Notes: generated from the sequence alone by a model not told the origin. A stretch of DNA of 64,000 nucleotides from Saccharopolyspora oryzae (GCF_027853915.1 NZ_JAQGLA010000001.1:62001-126000), one strand, 5' to 3'. Shown: positions 8,537 through 18,090, counted from the stretch's first letter. Numbers and translations are program-made.

Positions 8537-9035
8537 AGCTCATGCACCGCGTGAATGGCGGAGGCCACGCCGTACCCCGACAGCGGTTGGCCGGCGAACT
8601 CGGACAAATCGAGGAGGCGGAGCGCGGCGGCGACGCCCGGTCATCCGAGGGAAAGAAACGCCGCGCGCCACCGCCGCTAGAGAGCGGATCAACTTCGATA
8701 GCGGAGAAGCCGGAGCCGGGGAACCGCCGGAGATCGCTCCCTGAGGCGTTCGCGACAGTTCGGGGTAATCGCGAACATCCTGCAAGCGACCTTACGACGG
8801 TACGTGCTGACTGTCCTGTTGAGACGATCGGATTCAACCCGCTCGTGGCCGATACATCCTTGACTGCGCAAGAAAATTCTCGGACGCCGTAATTCAAAAG
8901 ACTTGTTGCACAACAAAATCACATAACCGGGCGCGATCTTGACGACCTGCACTGCTGAACTGTCGATCAGGCGGGCGTCACCTCAAAGGGTCGAGCAACT
9001 TGTGACCGGTCGGAGCAGTGCCAGGATCACGCGAC
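8537..9035. other. intergenic region without recognised gene
   Basis: Open frames on both strands lack recognisable domains and ribosome sites. The stretch from about 8860 to 8940 is A/T-richer and may hold the promoter for the small membrane protein that follows. Nothing else was seen. Confidence 0.45.
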
Positions 9036-9353
9036 ATGGAACAATCACAATCACACCGGAGAGGTTGGCTGCTGCGCCTTCCGCTCTGGATCGCATTCAT
9101 CGCACTGTTCAGCTCTGCCATGTGGTGCAACGTCCGCCTGATCGGTCTGGTGTGGACCGGCGAAATCACAACCGAGTCCACGAGCGAGAACTGGTACACG
9201 CAGGCACTGCTCGTGTCCCTGGTGGGAGCGGGCTGGTTCTTCGGCCTCGCACTGCTCTGCGGGAAGCCGGGGTCGACCCGCTCCGGCCGTCAGCGCAAGC
9301 ACTGCCCGACCACGATCCGCGGCGCCGAGGACGGCTGGCCCCTGCCCCGATGA
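9036..9353 (+). CDS. small membrane protein, two TM segments
   Basis: About 105 residues, not recognised. A basic head (HRRGWLLR) precedes a transmembrane segment at about 16-36 (LPLWIAFIALFSSAM). After an acidic loop comes a second one at about 58-78 (ALLVSLVGAGWFFGLALL). The tail is basic and probably cytosolic, giving both ends inside. ATG 9036 is preferred over 9018 because AGGA lies about 10 bases upstream and it places the basic head before the first membrane segment. Function unknown. Confidence 0.6.
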   Translation: MEQSQSHRRGWLLRLPLWIAFIALFSSAMWCNVRLIGLVWTGEITTESTSENWYTQALLVSLVGAGWFFGLALLCGKPGSTRSGRQRKHCPTTIRGAEDGWPLPR

Positions 9354-9408
9354 TCGCCCGGCCGGTTTCACGAGAACAGTTGGAGCGACGCGGTCGCCGC
9401 GCGCCGAC

Positions 9409-9588
9409 TCACTCAGCGGAGACCGGCCATTCGGGGGCAGCGGTATCGAAATGGGCATCATCGGCCGACTGGCCGTCGAGGAGTTCGGCAAAGCTGGGCG
9501 GTGGCGGCACGCTCCACGTCTTCTCGGGGTCGCACAACAGCTCACCGATCAACGTGTCGTAGATCGGTGACTCGCTGCCGGTAGTCAT
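9409..9588 (-). CDS. small hypothetical protein, 59 aa
   Basis: I do not recognise it. The frame is open further upstream, but the ATG at 9588 has GGGAGGG in front of it, giving a 59-residue acidic peptide (YDTLIGELLCDPEKTW, then a PPPPS hinge and an Asp/Ala-rich end). One Cys, no membrane segment. It converges on the small membrane-protein gene. A short acidic peptide could be an interaction partner or a precursor, but no modifying enzyme is adjacent. Confidence 0.5.
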   Translation of the reverse strand: MTTGSESPIYDTLIGELLCDPEKTWSVPPPPSFAELLDGQSADDAHFDTAAPEWPVSAE

Positions 9589-9839
9589 CACGGGCCCTCC
9601 CGTCATGGTGGCGTTGCGCCGCCGACTTTCCGCAGCGGCGACCAAGACGCACCAAAGTCGACGAGCCAACGCTTGCTGGGTTCACGGCAGTCCCCTCCGC
9701 CTGCTGCCCCAGCGCTCTGGGATGCGAGCCACCGAACACCCCCGGTCGACATACACCAAATGCACGCGGCGAGACCACCCAAATGGATGATCGCAGGTGC
9801 GCCTCGCCGTAGCAATAGGCCGTGAACCGGCTGGCGGGC

Positions 9840-10796
9840 TCAACCCGGCTGGTCGGCGAAGAAGGCGTCGACCGCTTCCCTCCCGTGGTGGATCAAGGCC
9901 TGCACCATCTCGGGGTCCACGTCGAACTCGGTGATGCCCACCTCCGCCGTGTCGATGGTGATCGTGCGGTCGCGGACGTCGGGGCGGTCGAGGTGGGTCT
10001 GGTCGTTGCCCACGAACGCCGTGACGACGACCTTCTTGAGCACTTCGAACGGCGGCGGCAGCGGCAGCCCGAGCGTGGGGAAGACGTGGTCCATCCCCGT
10101 GGGCAGGTCGGGCATGATCCGGACCCCGTAGGTGGGCCAGCGCGCCTGCCGCCCGTCGGTGCGGTCGAAGATCTCGACTGCGAAGTTCGACAGCACCGCA
10201 CCATCGACGACCACCGAGGTCTCCCCGGTGACCGGATCGGTGAGCTGCTGGGGCTCGAAGAACAGCGGGATGGACATCGACATCCGCACCGCGTCGGCGA
10301 CGGACTGCCGGTCGGGATCGAGGTGGAACCGGTGGTAGTCCCACGGCAACCGCAGCAGCCGACCACGGGTGATGTCCGTGGCCAGCACGACCAGCTTGTA
10401 GCGCTGGTCGTCGTGCAGGTTGCCGTCGTCACCGTCGGGCTCGCGGCGCAGATCGCCGAACGTGGTGACGCCGAGCGCCTGCAGCTCGCGGTCCAACCAA
10501 TCCTTCAGGTAATCGCCCTCGTAGGCACCGTTCCGGGTGAACAGCGCGAGCGCTTCGCTGATCAGCGGCACGTGCGGCGGCATCCGGTCCGGCACCTGGG
10601 ACAGTTCGAGCCGACCCATGGCTCCGCGGAGCTGCCTGGTGTCGGCACCGGCGGCCACCAGCGCCGCCACCACCGCCCCGACGGAGGTACCGGCGATCCG
10701 CGGAAACGCGTAGCCGCGCTCCATCAGCCCGAGGACGGCACCCACCGTGCCGATCCCCTTGACCCCGCCGCCTTCGAGCACCAGATCCGCCTGCAT
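9840..10796 (-). CDS. patatin-like phospholipase
   Basis: Ser-Asp dyad lipid acyl hydrolase, about 318 residues. The N-terminal EGGGVKG oxyanion loop starts at about residue 6, the nucleophile elbow is GTSVG at about 36-40, and the catalytic Asp lies in VVDGAVLSN. No signal peptide is present, so it is likely cytosolic or at the inner leaflet of the membrane. The ATG at 10796 has GGGAGG upstream and begins right at the patatin core; 66 more in-frame codons upstream look unlike protein. Substrate unknown. Confidence 0.88.
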   Translation of the reverse strand: MQADLVLEGGGVKGIGTVGAVLGLMERGYAFPRIAGTSVGAVVAALVAAGADTRQLRGAMGRLELSQVPDRMPPHVPLISEALALFTRNGAYEGDYLKDWLDRELQALGVTTFGDLRREPDGDDGNLHDDQRYKLVVLATDITRGRLLRLPWDYHRFHLDPDRQSVADAVRMSMSIPLFFEPQQLTDPVTGETSVVVDGAVLSNFAVEIFDRTDGRQARWPTYGVRIMPDLPTGMDHVFPTLGLPLPPPFEVLKKVVVTAFVGNDQTHLDRPDVRDRTITIDTAEVGITEFDVDPEMVQALIHHGREAVDAFFADQPG

Positions 10797-11046
10797 CACC
10801 CAGGTCCTCCCGCTCCCGACCGCGCCCTTCGGGACGCGTCCAAAGATGCTGCGACCTGGCAACGACCACCGCCACCCGCCGGCCGCCCGTTCCGGTACCG
10901 AACCGGATCGGTGCGACCACGACGGCAAGTGATCATCCTGGTCCGGCGCGGAAGTCACGTCTCGCGCGGTAGGTCCGGTCGACGTGCCGTTCAACGATGA
11001 TCAATGACAGGTGCGACCGTCGCTCGTGCCGGCTCTTGCTGACCGG

Positions 11047-11526
11047 TCAGGCCGCTGCCGAGGCGGAGCTCTGCGCCTGCGCGCGAGCACGGCGGCTTTC
11101 GTGCGCAGCGGCCAGGCTGGCTCGGCAGGTCCGGACGACCTGCCGGTTCGCCGCGGTCTCGAGGACCTGGCGGCACCGCGTGCACACCACGGTCACCGAT
11201 CCGGTCAACTCGTCGACCGCGACGGACGCCTCGGCCTCGCAGCGGCGGCACCAGCGGTGCCCGGTGACGGGGATGACGTGCATCGGCGAAGCGATGCATT
11301 CATGTGTCCAGCGACGGTGAACGTGGCAGGTGATGCGCTCGTGAGCCGAAATCTCCTCGCGCTCCTCCACCGCATCCTCGAGGATCAAGGTGTCCGCGAG
11401 GTGCCGGTCACGGAGGTCCGCGTAGCGCTCTCCGTACCGCAGTACCTCCGCGGCGCTCGGTCGGGAGGGCCGCGACGAGCGCCGGGGCCGCGGCTCGGTT
11501 CGGTCGGGAGGGGACAGGAGATGCAT
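11047..11526 (-). CDS. Cys/His-rich putative zinc-binding protein
   Basis: About 159 residues, family not recognised. After a basic, Ser/Pro-rich head and a charged helix (LRYGERYADLRDRHL) come paired metal-ligand motifs: CHVHRRWTHEC, then HRWCRRC and CTRC. These would suit one or two zinc ribbons. The tail is Ala/Arg-rich. Zinc ribbons suggest nucleic-acid or protein binding. AAGGCGAGA precedes ATG 11526. It lies upstream of the patatin gene on the same strand with a 250-bp gap, so an operon is uncertain. Confidence 0.6.
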   Translation of the reverse strand: MHLLSPPDRTEPRPRRSSRPSRPSAAEVLRYGERYADLRDRHLADTLILEDAVEEREEISAHERITCHVHRRWTHECIASPMHVIPVTGHRWCRRCEAEASVAVDELTGSVTVVCTRCRQVLETAANRQVVRTCRASLAAAHESRRARAQAQSSASAAA

Positions 11527-11649
11527 GGTCTCGCCTTGAACGGATCTGCTTCGTCGGATTGACACCAGTGTCTTTAGTCCCGAATGCGCGAACATCGGTG
11601 GTACTACGTAGCCCTTGCGTATCTACCTGAAGTGATCGGGGGTTCAGTC

Positions 11650-13311
11650 TCAGGAGACCTTCAACGCCCCCGCGTCATGGCCGATCCGGCCGCCGACGAC
11701 GGTGGCGCCGACGGTCAGCTCCCCGATGCGTTCCGGCGCCACCCCCAGCAAGTCGTCGCTGAGGACGACGAAGTCGGCGAGCATGCCGCGGGCCAAGGTC
11801 CCCTTGATGCGCTCTTCGTGGACGGCGTAGGCGGAGCCGATCGTGTAAGCGCGCAACGCTTCTCGCACCGTCACGGCTTCGTGCGGACCGATCGGCGCTC
11901 CCGAGGCGGTCCGCCGGTTGACCATGTCGTGGATGCTCAGCAGCGGGTCACCGGCGACGACCGGGGCGTCCGTGGAACCCGGGAGCTCCACCCCCGCATC
12001 CAGGAACGAGCGCATCCGGTAGGCCAGTTGCCCCCGATCCGGGCCGAGGGCCGACAGCAATCCGTCACCGATCTCCGACAGGAACCGGCCCTGCGGCACC
12101 GGGATCAGGCCGAGCTCCGCGATGCGGGCGACCTGCGCATCGCTGGTGACCGCCGCGTGCTCGATCCGGTGGCGCACGTCCGCGCGCGGGTGCAGCCGCT
12201 GCGCCTCCGCGTAGGAGCCGAGGACGACGTCCAACGCGGCGTCGCCGATGGCGTGCGTGGCGACCTGCCAGCCGCAGCGGTGCGCCTCGACGACGTACCG
12301 GCGGATCTGCTCGGCCTCGTACTGCAGCAACCCGCTGTTCCCGGGGGAATCGTGGTAGTCGCAGCACATCGCCGCGGAGCGGCCGATCAGCGAACCGTCC
12401 GAGAGGATCTTCGTCGGCCCGATCCGCAGCCACTCGTCGCCGAAGCCGGTGCGCATCCCGAGGTCGAGGCCGTACCAGGTGGTGCCCGGCTCCAACGCGC
12501 CGCAATCGTGCAGTGCGGTGATGTAGGGCATGACCGTCATCCGGACCCCGAGCAGGCCGCGCTCGCGCGCCCGCAGGTAGGCGTCCAGGTCTGCCGGCCC
12601 GTTGCCGATGCCGTCGACGACGCCGATGCCCGGTTCGGTCGCGCTGGTCAGGCCGACTGCGAGGGCGGCCTGCGCCCCGGCTGCGATGTTCGCGGTCCAC
12701 TCCTCGGTCGGCTCCGGGCGGAGTGCGCGTTCGACCAGCTGCATCGCGGTTTCCTGCAGCAGCCCCTCGGCCCGCCCGTCGGCGTCGCGCACGACGTGAC
12801 CGCCTGGCACGTCTGGCAGTGCTGCGAGGTCGGCGAACCCCGCCCGGGCGAACGCTTCGGTGCTGGCCACTGCCATGTGGTGCGAGGTGTGCATCAGCCA
12901 GACCGGACGGCCTCGAGCCACCCGGTCCAGTTCCGCGGCCGTCGGATGGGCGCCGATCTTGTTCTGGTCGTAGCCCGCGCCCAGCACCCAGGCATCGGCG
13001 GGCAGCGTCGCCGCCCGCTCGGCCACCGCCTGGTACAGCGCGTCGAGGCTGGGCGCTGCGGTGTAGGACACGTCCAGCTCGCGCAGCCCCTTGCCGACGA
13101 GGCTGAGGTGGTGGTGGGCATCGTTGAAGCCGGGCACCGCGTGCGCGCCGTCGAGATCGACGACCACATCCCCGGTGCAGCCGTCCAGCTCCTCGTCGAG
13201 CGCGACGATTCGACCGCCCAGCACACCCACGGCGCGAGCCTCGGGGCGGGCCGGGTCGAGGGTGCTGAATCGTCCATTGTGGAACACCGCGTCGAGGCGC
13301 AAGGTCGTCAT
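11650..13311 (-). CDS. YtcJ-type amidohydrolase
   Basis: Metal-dependent amidohydrolase of the YtcJ/amidohydrolase-3 group, 553 residues, the usual length. Metal and fold motifs are visible in order: NDAHHH near residue 65, HTSHH, ILSDGS, HAIGDAALD, RIEHA and STDAP near the C-terminus. No signal peptide. It follows an MHS transporter gene by 21 bp on the same strand and is very likely in one operon with it, so the transporter probably imports the substrate. The hydrolysed bond cannot be told from sequence. Confidence 0.9.
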   Translation of the reverse strand: MTTLRLDAVFHNGRFSTLDPARPEARAVGVLGGRIVALDEELDGCTGDVVVDLDGAHAVPGFNDAHHHLSLVGKGLRELDVSYTAAPSLDALYQAVAERAATLPADAWVLGAGYDQNKIGAHPTAAELDRVARGRPVWLMHTSHHMAVASTEAFARAGFADLAALPDVPGGHVVRDADGRAEGLLQETAMQLVERALRPEPTEEWTANIAAGAQAALAVGLTSATEPGIGVVDGIGNGPADLDAYLRARERGLLGVRMTVMPYITALHDCGALEPGTTWYGLDLGMRTGFGDEWLRIGPTKILSDGSLIGRSAAMCCDYHDSPGNSGLLQYEAEQIRRYVVEAHRCGWQVATHAIGDAALDVVLGSYAEAQRLHPRADVRHRIEHAAVTSDAQVARIAELGLIPVPQGRFLSEIGDGLLSALGPDRGQLAYRMRSFLDAGVELPGSTDAPVVAGDPLLSIHDMVNRRTASGAPIGPHEAVTVREALRAYTIGSAYAVHEERIKGTLARGMLADFVVLSDDLLGVAPERIGELTVGATVVGGRIGHDAGALKVS

Positions 13312-13332
13312 CTCCTTGTCGTTCGGGAGTCG

Positions 13333-14655
13333 TCAGAGAGCTGCCGGAGCTTGAACCCGGCTCGTGCGCCGCGCGGTGGCCCTGGCGAGCGCGGCGACGC
13401 AGCCCGTGGTGATCAGCAGCAGGGCCGCGTAGAACCCGACCACCGGCCAGATCGAGCCGCCGGCGGTCAGCAGCGCCTGGGCCGCGAACGGCGTCGTACC
13501 ACCGATGAGCGTCGAGCACAGCTGGTACGACAGCGAGATGCCGGTGTAGCGGACCCGGGAGGTGAACGCGCGGGCGAGGAATCCGGCCAGCACGGCGTAG
13601 TACCCGGAGCCGGCGATCGTGGCGAGCGCGATGCCGACCAGGACCAGGACCGGTTGCGCCGTGCTGACCAGCAGGAACATCGGCCCGGCGAGGACGACGT
13701 TGGCCAGCAGCGAGCACACCATGAACCGGGTCTCACCGACCCGCTCGGAGATCAGCGCCGCCAGCGGCTGCCACAGGAACTGCACGACGGAGACCCCGAG
13801 CAGGACGTAGAGCATCGTCTGCCGGTTCATGTGCAGCTCGTTGGTGGTCCAGGACAGCACGAAGGTGTTGGTGAAGTACGCGGACGAGATGCCCATGATC
13901 GAGGCACCGATGCCCAGCAGCACGGTCCGCCAGGCGGTGCGCAGCACCTCGGCGATCGGCAGCTGCACCACCTCGCCGCTTTCCCTGACCTGCTCGAACT
14001 CGCTCGACTCCGCGACCTTCATGCGGATCACGAGCCCGACCACGACGAGCACACCGGACAGCAGGAACGGAACCCGCCAACCCCACGCGGCGAAGGCCGC
14101 GTCGTCCATGGTCCCGGCGGCCAGGAAGACCAGCGTCGCCAGGATCGCCCCCGCCGGGGAGCCTTGCTGCACCAGCATCGCGAACAGCGACCCGCGCCCC
14201 TTCGGCGCGCTCTCGGACGCCATCAGCACCGCCCCGCCCCATTCGCCGCCCACGGCGATGCCCTGGACGGCGCGCAGCAGTGCCAGCAGGAACGGTGCCG
14301 CCACCCCGATCTGGGCGTGGGTGGGCAGCACCCCGATGAGGAACGTGGCCGCACCCATCATCAGCAGCGTGGTGACCAAGGTGCCCTTGCGGCCCATCCG
14401 GTCGCCGAAGTGGCCGAACACGATGCCGCCGAGCGGACGGGCCAGGAAACCGACCCAGAACGTCGCGAAGGAGGCGAGAACACCGGCGGCGGGTGAGGCG
14501 TCCGGGAAGAACAGCTTCCCGAAGACCAACGCGGACGCCGTCCCGTAGATGTAGAAGTCGTACCACTCGATGGTGGTGCCGACGAACGAGGCGAGGCCCG
14601 CGCGACGGGCTTGGCCCGACGCACCGGCGAGCCCGGCGGGGCGTGGAACAGTCAT
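13333..14655 (-). CDS. MHS-family MFS transporter
   Basis: About 440 residues with 12 predicted membrane segments. The IEWYDFYIYGTASALVF start, GHFGDRMGRK loop after segment 2 and GGEWGGAVL motif are typical of the metabolite:H+ symporter family (relatives of proline/betaine ProP, citrate and shikimate carriers). GGAGG five bases upstream selects ATG 14655. It is the first gene of a two-gene unit with the amidohydrolase and is divergent from a LysR gene that probably controls it. Substrate unknown, likely an organic acid or amide. Confidence 0.9.
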   Translation of the reverse strand: MTVPRPAGLAGASGQARRAGLASFVGTTIEWYDFYIYGTASALVFGKLFFPDASPAAGVLASFATFWVGFLARPLGGIVFGHFGDRMGRKGTLVTTLLMMGAATFLIGVLPTHAQIGVAAPFLLALLRAVQGIAVGGEWGGAVLMASESAPKGRGSLFAMLVQQGSPAGAILATLVFLAAGTMDDAAFAAWGWRVPFLLSGVLVVVGLVIRMKVAESSEFEQVRESGEVVQLPIAEVLRTAWRTVLLGIGASIMGISSAYFTNTFVLSWTTNELHMNRQTMLYVLLGVSVVQFLWQPLAALISERVGETRFMVCSLLANVVLAGPMFLLVSTAQPVLVLVGIALATIAGSGYYAVLAGFLARAFTSRVRYTGISLSYQLCSTLIGGTTPFAAQALLTAGGSIWPVVGFYAALLLITTGCVAALARATARRTSRVQAPAAL

Positions 14656-14801
14656 GGAGCCTCCGGGGACGCGGTTCCTCCGGATCTGCGCCGGAGGAAC
14701 CAAGGCGGACAGCCAACAGTTTGAATTCGGCCACCGATGCCGTCTAATACTTGATTCCTACGATCCTCATGCCTCGCAGGCATGCCATCCGGGAGGTCAC
14801 C

Positions 14802-15728
14802 GTGGAACTGCGGGTGCTGCGCTACTTCCTCGCCGTCGCCGAAACCGAGTCGGTCACCGCAGCGGCACGCCGATTGCACATCGCTCAACCGTCCATCTCA
14901 CGCCAGCTCGCCGCCTTGGAGAAGGACCTCGGCGTCGCCCTGTTCACCCGCGGCGCCGGTTCGCTGGCGCTCAACGCCGCTGGTCGGCGCTTCCGCCCCG
15001 TTGCCCAGGACTTGGTGCGCCGCGCCGAGCAGGCCGTCGACACCATGGCGGCCGTGGGCCGGGGTGAAGAGGCCGCGCTGACCGTGGTCGCCCCTCCGGC
15101 CACGGTCGCGTACCTGCTGGCACCGTTCATGGCGGGCGGTGACACGGCGGGACCCGCGCTCCGCGACGCCATCCAGGAGGAACCGAGCAAGGTCTTCGAC
15201 ACGCTGCTGCACAGCGACGCCGACATCGGCATCTCCACCAATCCCGCGCCGGCTCCGCTGGAATCGGCGTTCCTGGGCCGCACTCCGGTCACCGCGCAGG
15301 TGCCTCCCGACCACCCGTGGGCCGAGCGCACCACGATCAGCCTGGCCGAGCTGGTCACCGAGCCGCTGATCCTGATGAACCGGGCCAATGCCGCCCGGCT
15401 GGTCCTCGACGACGCCGTCACCCGCGCGGGCCTGACCCTCACCGGCTCCGCTGAGACCGGCTCGTCGGCCTTCGCCCAAGCGCTGGCCGCGGCGGGCCGC
15501 GGGATCTGCCTGGTCACCGACGACGCCCGCTTCGACCTGCGGGAGCTGATCGTGCAAGCCCCCGACGGCCCGCTGGTCGTTCCCCTGTACGCAGGTTGGG
15601 ACGCATCCCACTACGCACGCCCGGCCATCCACGCCCTCGTGGACGGCCTGCGCGCCTACCGGAACCAACGCATGCGGCGGTTCCCGGGCCTGTCGCCGGA
15701 CGAAACGGGGGTGGGCGACCTCAGCTGA
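14802..15728 (+). CDS. LysR-family transcriptional regulator
   Basis: About 308 residues. The N-terminal winged HTH (LRVLRYFLAVAETESVTAAARRLHIAQPSISRQLAALE) is canonical; residues from about 90 form the periplasmic-binding-like effector domain. The start is GTG 14802 with GGGAGG upstream; upstream ATGs at 14751 and 14769 lack one. It is divergent from the MHS transporter/amidohydrolase pair across 146 bp, the standard arrangement for a LysR regulator and its target. Effector unknown. Confidence 0.9.
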   Translation: MELRVLRYFLAVAETESVTAAARRLHIAQPSISRQLAALEKDLGVALFTRGAGSLALNAAGRRFRPVAQDLVRRAEQAVDTMAAVGRGEEAALTVVAPPATVAYLLAPFMAGGDTAGPALRDAIQEEPSKVFDTLLHSDADIGISTNPAPAPLESAFLGRTPVTAQVPPDHPWAERTTISLAELVTEPLILMNRANAARLVLDDAVTRAGLTLTGSAETGSSAFAQALAAAGRGICLVTDDARFDLRELIVQAPDGPLVVPLYAGWDASHYARPAIHALVDGLRAYRNQRMRRFPGLSPDETGVGDLS

Positions 15729-15742
15729 GATCGCCCACCCCC
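15707..15742. terminator. bidirectional terminator between convergent genes
   Basis: GGGGGTGGGCGA and TCGCCCACCCCC form a 12-bp stem; the loop contains the small palindrome CTCAGCTGAG and the LysR stop codon. It sits between the convergent LysR and flavin-reductase genes and can serve both. Confidence 0.8.
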
Positions 15743-15751
15743 GCCCTGCGG

Positions 15752-16273
15752 TCAGAACATCCAGGGCATCTCGTCGTGACCGAAGTCGTGGAAGTCGCCG
15801 AACCGCCCGGAGTAGAACGCCAGGCCGGTGCCTTCCCGGCATCGGAGGTTGCGCACCAGCCCGTAGAACACCGCGTGATCCCCGACCTGGTGTGCACTGT
15901 GGACATCACATTCGGCCTGCACCAGGGCGTCCTCGATCATCGGCACCCCGTACTCGCCGTACTCGCAGTCCAGACCTTCGAACCGGGCGCCACCGCGGGT
16001 GGCGAACCGGCGCGCGATCGCCTCTTGGCGCGCGGCGAGGATCGAGACGGCGAACCGCCCGGTATCGGCCACCATGCCCGTGGTCCGCGCACCTTCGGTG
16101 AGCGAAACCAGCAAGATGGCCGGATCCAGGCAGATCGACGTCAGCGAGCTGATCGTCATGCCGCAGGCGCTGTCCCCCACCCCGCTGGTCACGATGGCCA
16201 CGCCGGTGGTGAAGCGGCCCATGCTGCGGCGCATGTCGGCCGCGTTCGCCGCTTGGAACGCTGGAAGTGCCAT
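15752..16273 (-). CDS. flavin reductase (HpaC-like)
   Basis: 173 residues, one flavin-reductase-like domain throughout. The N-terminal MGRFTTGVAIVTS and SLTSICLDPAILLVSL segments and the later GDHAVFYGLV are typical of NAD(P)H:FMN/FAD reductases that feed two-component monooxygenases. It is the last gene of the operon that also encodes the HpaB-type oxygenase, so it very likely supplies that enzyme with reduced flavin. It starts 8 bp after the cupin gene. Confidence 0.9.
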   Translation of the reverse strand: MALPAFQAANAADMRRSMGRFTTGVAIVTSGVGDSACGMTISSLTSICLDPAILLVSLTEGARTTGMVADTGRFAVSILAARQEAIARRFATRGGARFEGLDCEYGEYGVPMIEDALVQAECDVHSAHQVGDHAVFYGLVRNLRCREGTGLAFYSGRFGDFHDFGHDEMPWMF

Positions 16274-16280
16274 GGCCGGC

Positions 16281-16628
16281 CTACTCGCTGCGGTAGCGGA
16301 CTTCGAAGGTGACCACGCCTTCGTCCGTGCGCCACGGACCGTGCGGCATGCCCGGCGGACGGCAGGCGTACATGCCGGCGGTGAACGTCTCGCCGAGGCT
16401 CAGGTCGGTGAACGAACCTTCCAGGATGTACACCTCTTCCCAGAAGTCGTGCTTCTGCACGCCCATCGGGGTCGAGTCGGCACCGGGTTCGTAGCGCAGG
16501 ATGCGGCTGGCCACGCCGGATTCCGGGTCCTTGGACAGGATCCGCTCGGTGATCTTCGGGTCGTCGCCGGGGCAGACGGTGTACTCGACGTCGCTGGCCG
16601 GGAAGAATTCGTACTCGGGCTTCGCCAT
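16281..16628 (-). CDS. small cupin protein
   Basis: 115 residues, a single cupin barrel. The first motif is around HDFWEEVYILEGSF and the second around GMYACRPPGMPHGPW, containing His and Glu residues suited to one metal. It sits between the HpaB-type oxygenase and flavin-reductase genes with 9- and 7-bp gaps, so it probably acts in the same pathway, perhaps as a ring-cleaving or decarboxylating step. This role is inference; small cupins can also be sensors. Confidence 0.8.
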   Translation of the reverse strand: MAKPEYEFFPASDVEYTVCPGDDPKITERILSKDPESGVASRILRYEPGADSTPMGVQKHDFWEEVYILEGSFTDLSLGETFTAGMYACRPPGMPHGPWRTDEGVVTFEVRYRSE

Positions 16629-16637
16629 GATGACCTC

Positions 16638-18089
16638 TCAAGCCGTTTCGATCTTGTAGGAGTTCAGGAACTGCTCGACGTCGTGCAACACCTCTTCGTA
16701 TCCGTAGTTCCGGTAGCTGTAAGCGCCTTTGACCACGAACGGCGCTCCGGCGTAGAACATCTCGTACTGCTGGTGCCGACCGGCGAACTCGGAACCGATG
16801 ATGTCCCAGGCGAGTTTGAACAACTTCACGCGTTCTTCCGATGGCACGCCCGGTGATTGCACGTAGTGCGCGACGTCGCCGGCCGTCACCGGGCTCGTGA
16901 GATCGCGGACGCTGGACGGCAGCTGCAGCACTCCGCCGCCGACGAGGTCGCGCAGGATGGCCAGCACGCGCGGGTAGGTCTCCGACTGCAGCCCCATCGA
17001 GCCGTAGAGCGCGCGTTTGCCCGGCAACCAGACCCCGGCCTCGTCCGGTTCCGCGGTGTACTCGGCGGCCAGCACCGCCGATTCGACCCCGGAGACCAGC
17101 GCCGCCAGCTCCCCCAGCTTCTCCTGCACGCTGGGGATCTTGTCCACGCCGTTGACCTGGGTGACCCGCCGCGCCACGCCGGCGATGAACTTCAGCTTGG
17201 TGGCGAACCGGATCTGCGCCTGCCAGTTGCCCAGCGCGTGCGCCCCGGTGTCGAAGAACTGGCGCCGGACACCGGCGGTGTCCCGGTTGACGAAGACGCG
17301 GTCCCACGGGATCAGCACGTCGTCGAACACGACCAGCGCGTCGGGCTCGTCGAAGCGGCTGGTCAGCGGGTAGTCGAAGGAACTGGTCGCGGCGGGCGCG
17401 TACGGGCGCCGGCAGTACAGCTTGAGCCCCGGTGCGGCAGTGGGCACCACGAAGCCGATGGCGAAGTCCTGGTCGTCCGGGCCGAGCGGTTTGATGCACG
17501 ACACGAAGATCTCGTCGGCGATGGCCGCACCGGTCGCTAGCATCTGCGAGCCGCGCACGACGATGCCTTCGTCGGTTTCCCGCACGACGCCGACCTGGAG
17601 GTAGTCGCCGTCCCAGCCTGAGGCCGTGGTGGCCCGGGAGACCTGCGGCGGGATGATCGCGTAGGAGACGTAGAGGTCCTCCTCCAGCAGCCGCCGGTGG
17701 AACGCGGTGACGTTGGCCGAGAAGTCGCGGTCTCCTTCGGCGAAGAGCTCCGGATGGGCGGCGAACGCGGCGAGGAAGGTGCCGACGTGGTCCGGACTGC
17801 GCCCCACCCAGCCGTGGGTGTGCTGGGCCCAGGTCTGGATCGCCTCGCGGCGCAAGCGGAGTTCTTCCCTGCTGCGGGGAATGCCGAAGGTGCGGTTGGC
17901 GGCCGCGCCCGTTTCCGGGGCGGTGTACTGCATTCCGCTCGCCGGGTCGGCGGCGATGTCGAAGAGCTCGGCGATGGTGCGAGCGACCGGGGCGAAAGCG
18001 GGGTGGGTGGTGACGTCGACCTGCTCGCCGTCGACGAGCACGACGCGCCCGTCGTCGAGGGAAGCGAGGTATTCGGCTCCGGTGCGCAT
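16638..18089 (-). CDS. HpaB-type flavin-dependent monooxygenase, large subunit
   Basis: 483 residues, the usual length for the 4-hydroxyphenylacetate 3-monooxygenase/HpaB family, which has an acyl-CoA-dehydrogenase-like fold and uses free reduced flavin and O2 to hydroxylate a phenol. Family features include the N-terminal MRTGAEYLASL, VRGSQMLATGAAIADE, VFDDVLIPWDRVF and the C-terminal WDIIGSEFAGRHQQYE. The reductase partner is encoded two genes downstream. The start codon follows the previous stop by one base, indicating translational coupling. The exact aromatic substrate is not determinable. Confidence 0.9.
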   Translation of the reverse strand: MRTGAEYLASLDDGRVVLVDGEQVDVTTHPAFAPVARTIAELFDIAADPASGMQYTAPETGAAANRTFGIPRSREELRLRREAIQTWAQHTHGWVGRSPDHVGTFLAAFAAHPELFAEGDRDFSANVTAFHRRLLEEDLYVSYAIIPPQVSRATTASGWDGDYLQVGVVRETDEGIVVRGSQMLATGAAIADEIFVSCIKPLGPDDQDFAIGFVVPTAAPGLKLYCRRPYAPAATSSFDYPLTSRFDEPDALVVFDDVLIPWDRVFVNRDTAGVRRQFFDTGAHALGNWQAQIRFATKLKFIAGVARRVTQVNGVDKIPSVQEKLGELAALVSGVESAVLAAEYTAEPDEAGVWLPGKRALYGSMGLQSETYPRVLAILRDLVGGGVLQLPSSVRDLTSPVTAGDVAHYVQSPGVPSEERVKLFKLAWDIIGSEFAGRHQQYEMFYAGAPFVVKGAYSYRNYGYEEVLHDVEQFLNSYKIETA

Positions 18090-18090
18090 G

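Noticed and set aside
11584-14496. 970-codon plus-strand open frame
   Set aside because: Antisense to the YtcJ amidohydrolase and MHS transporter genes, with no domain or start site.
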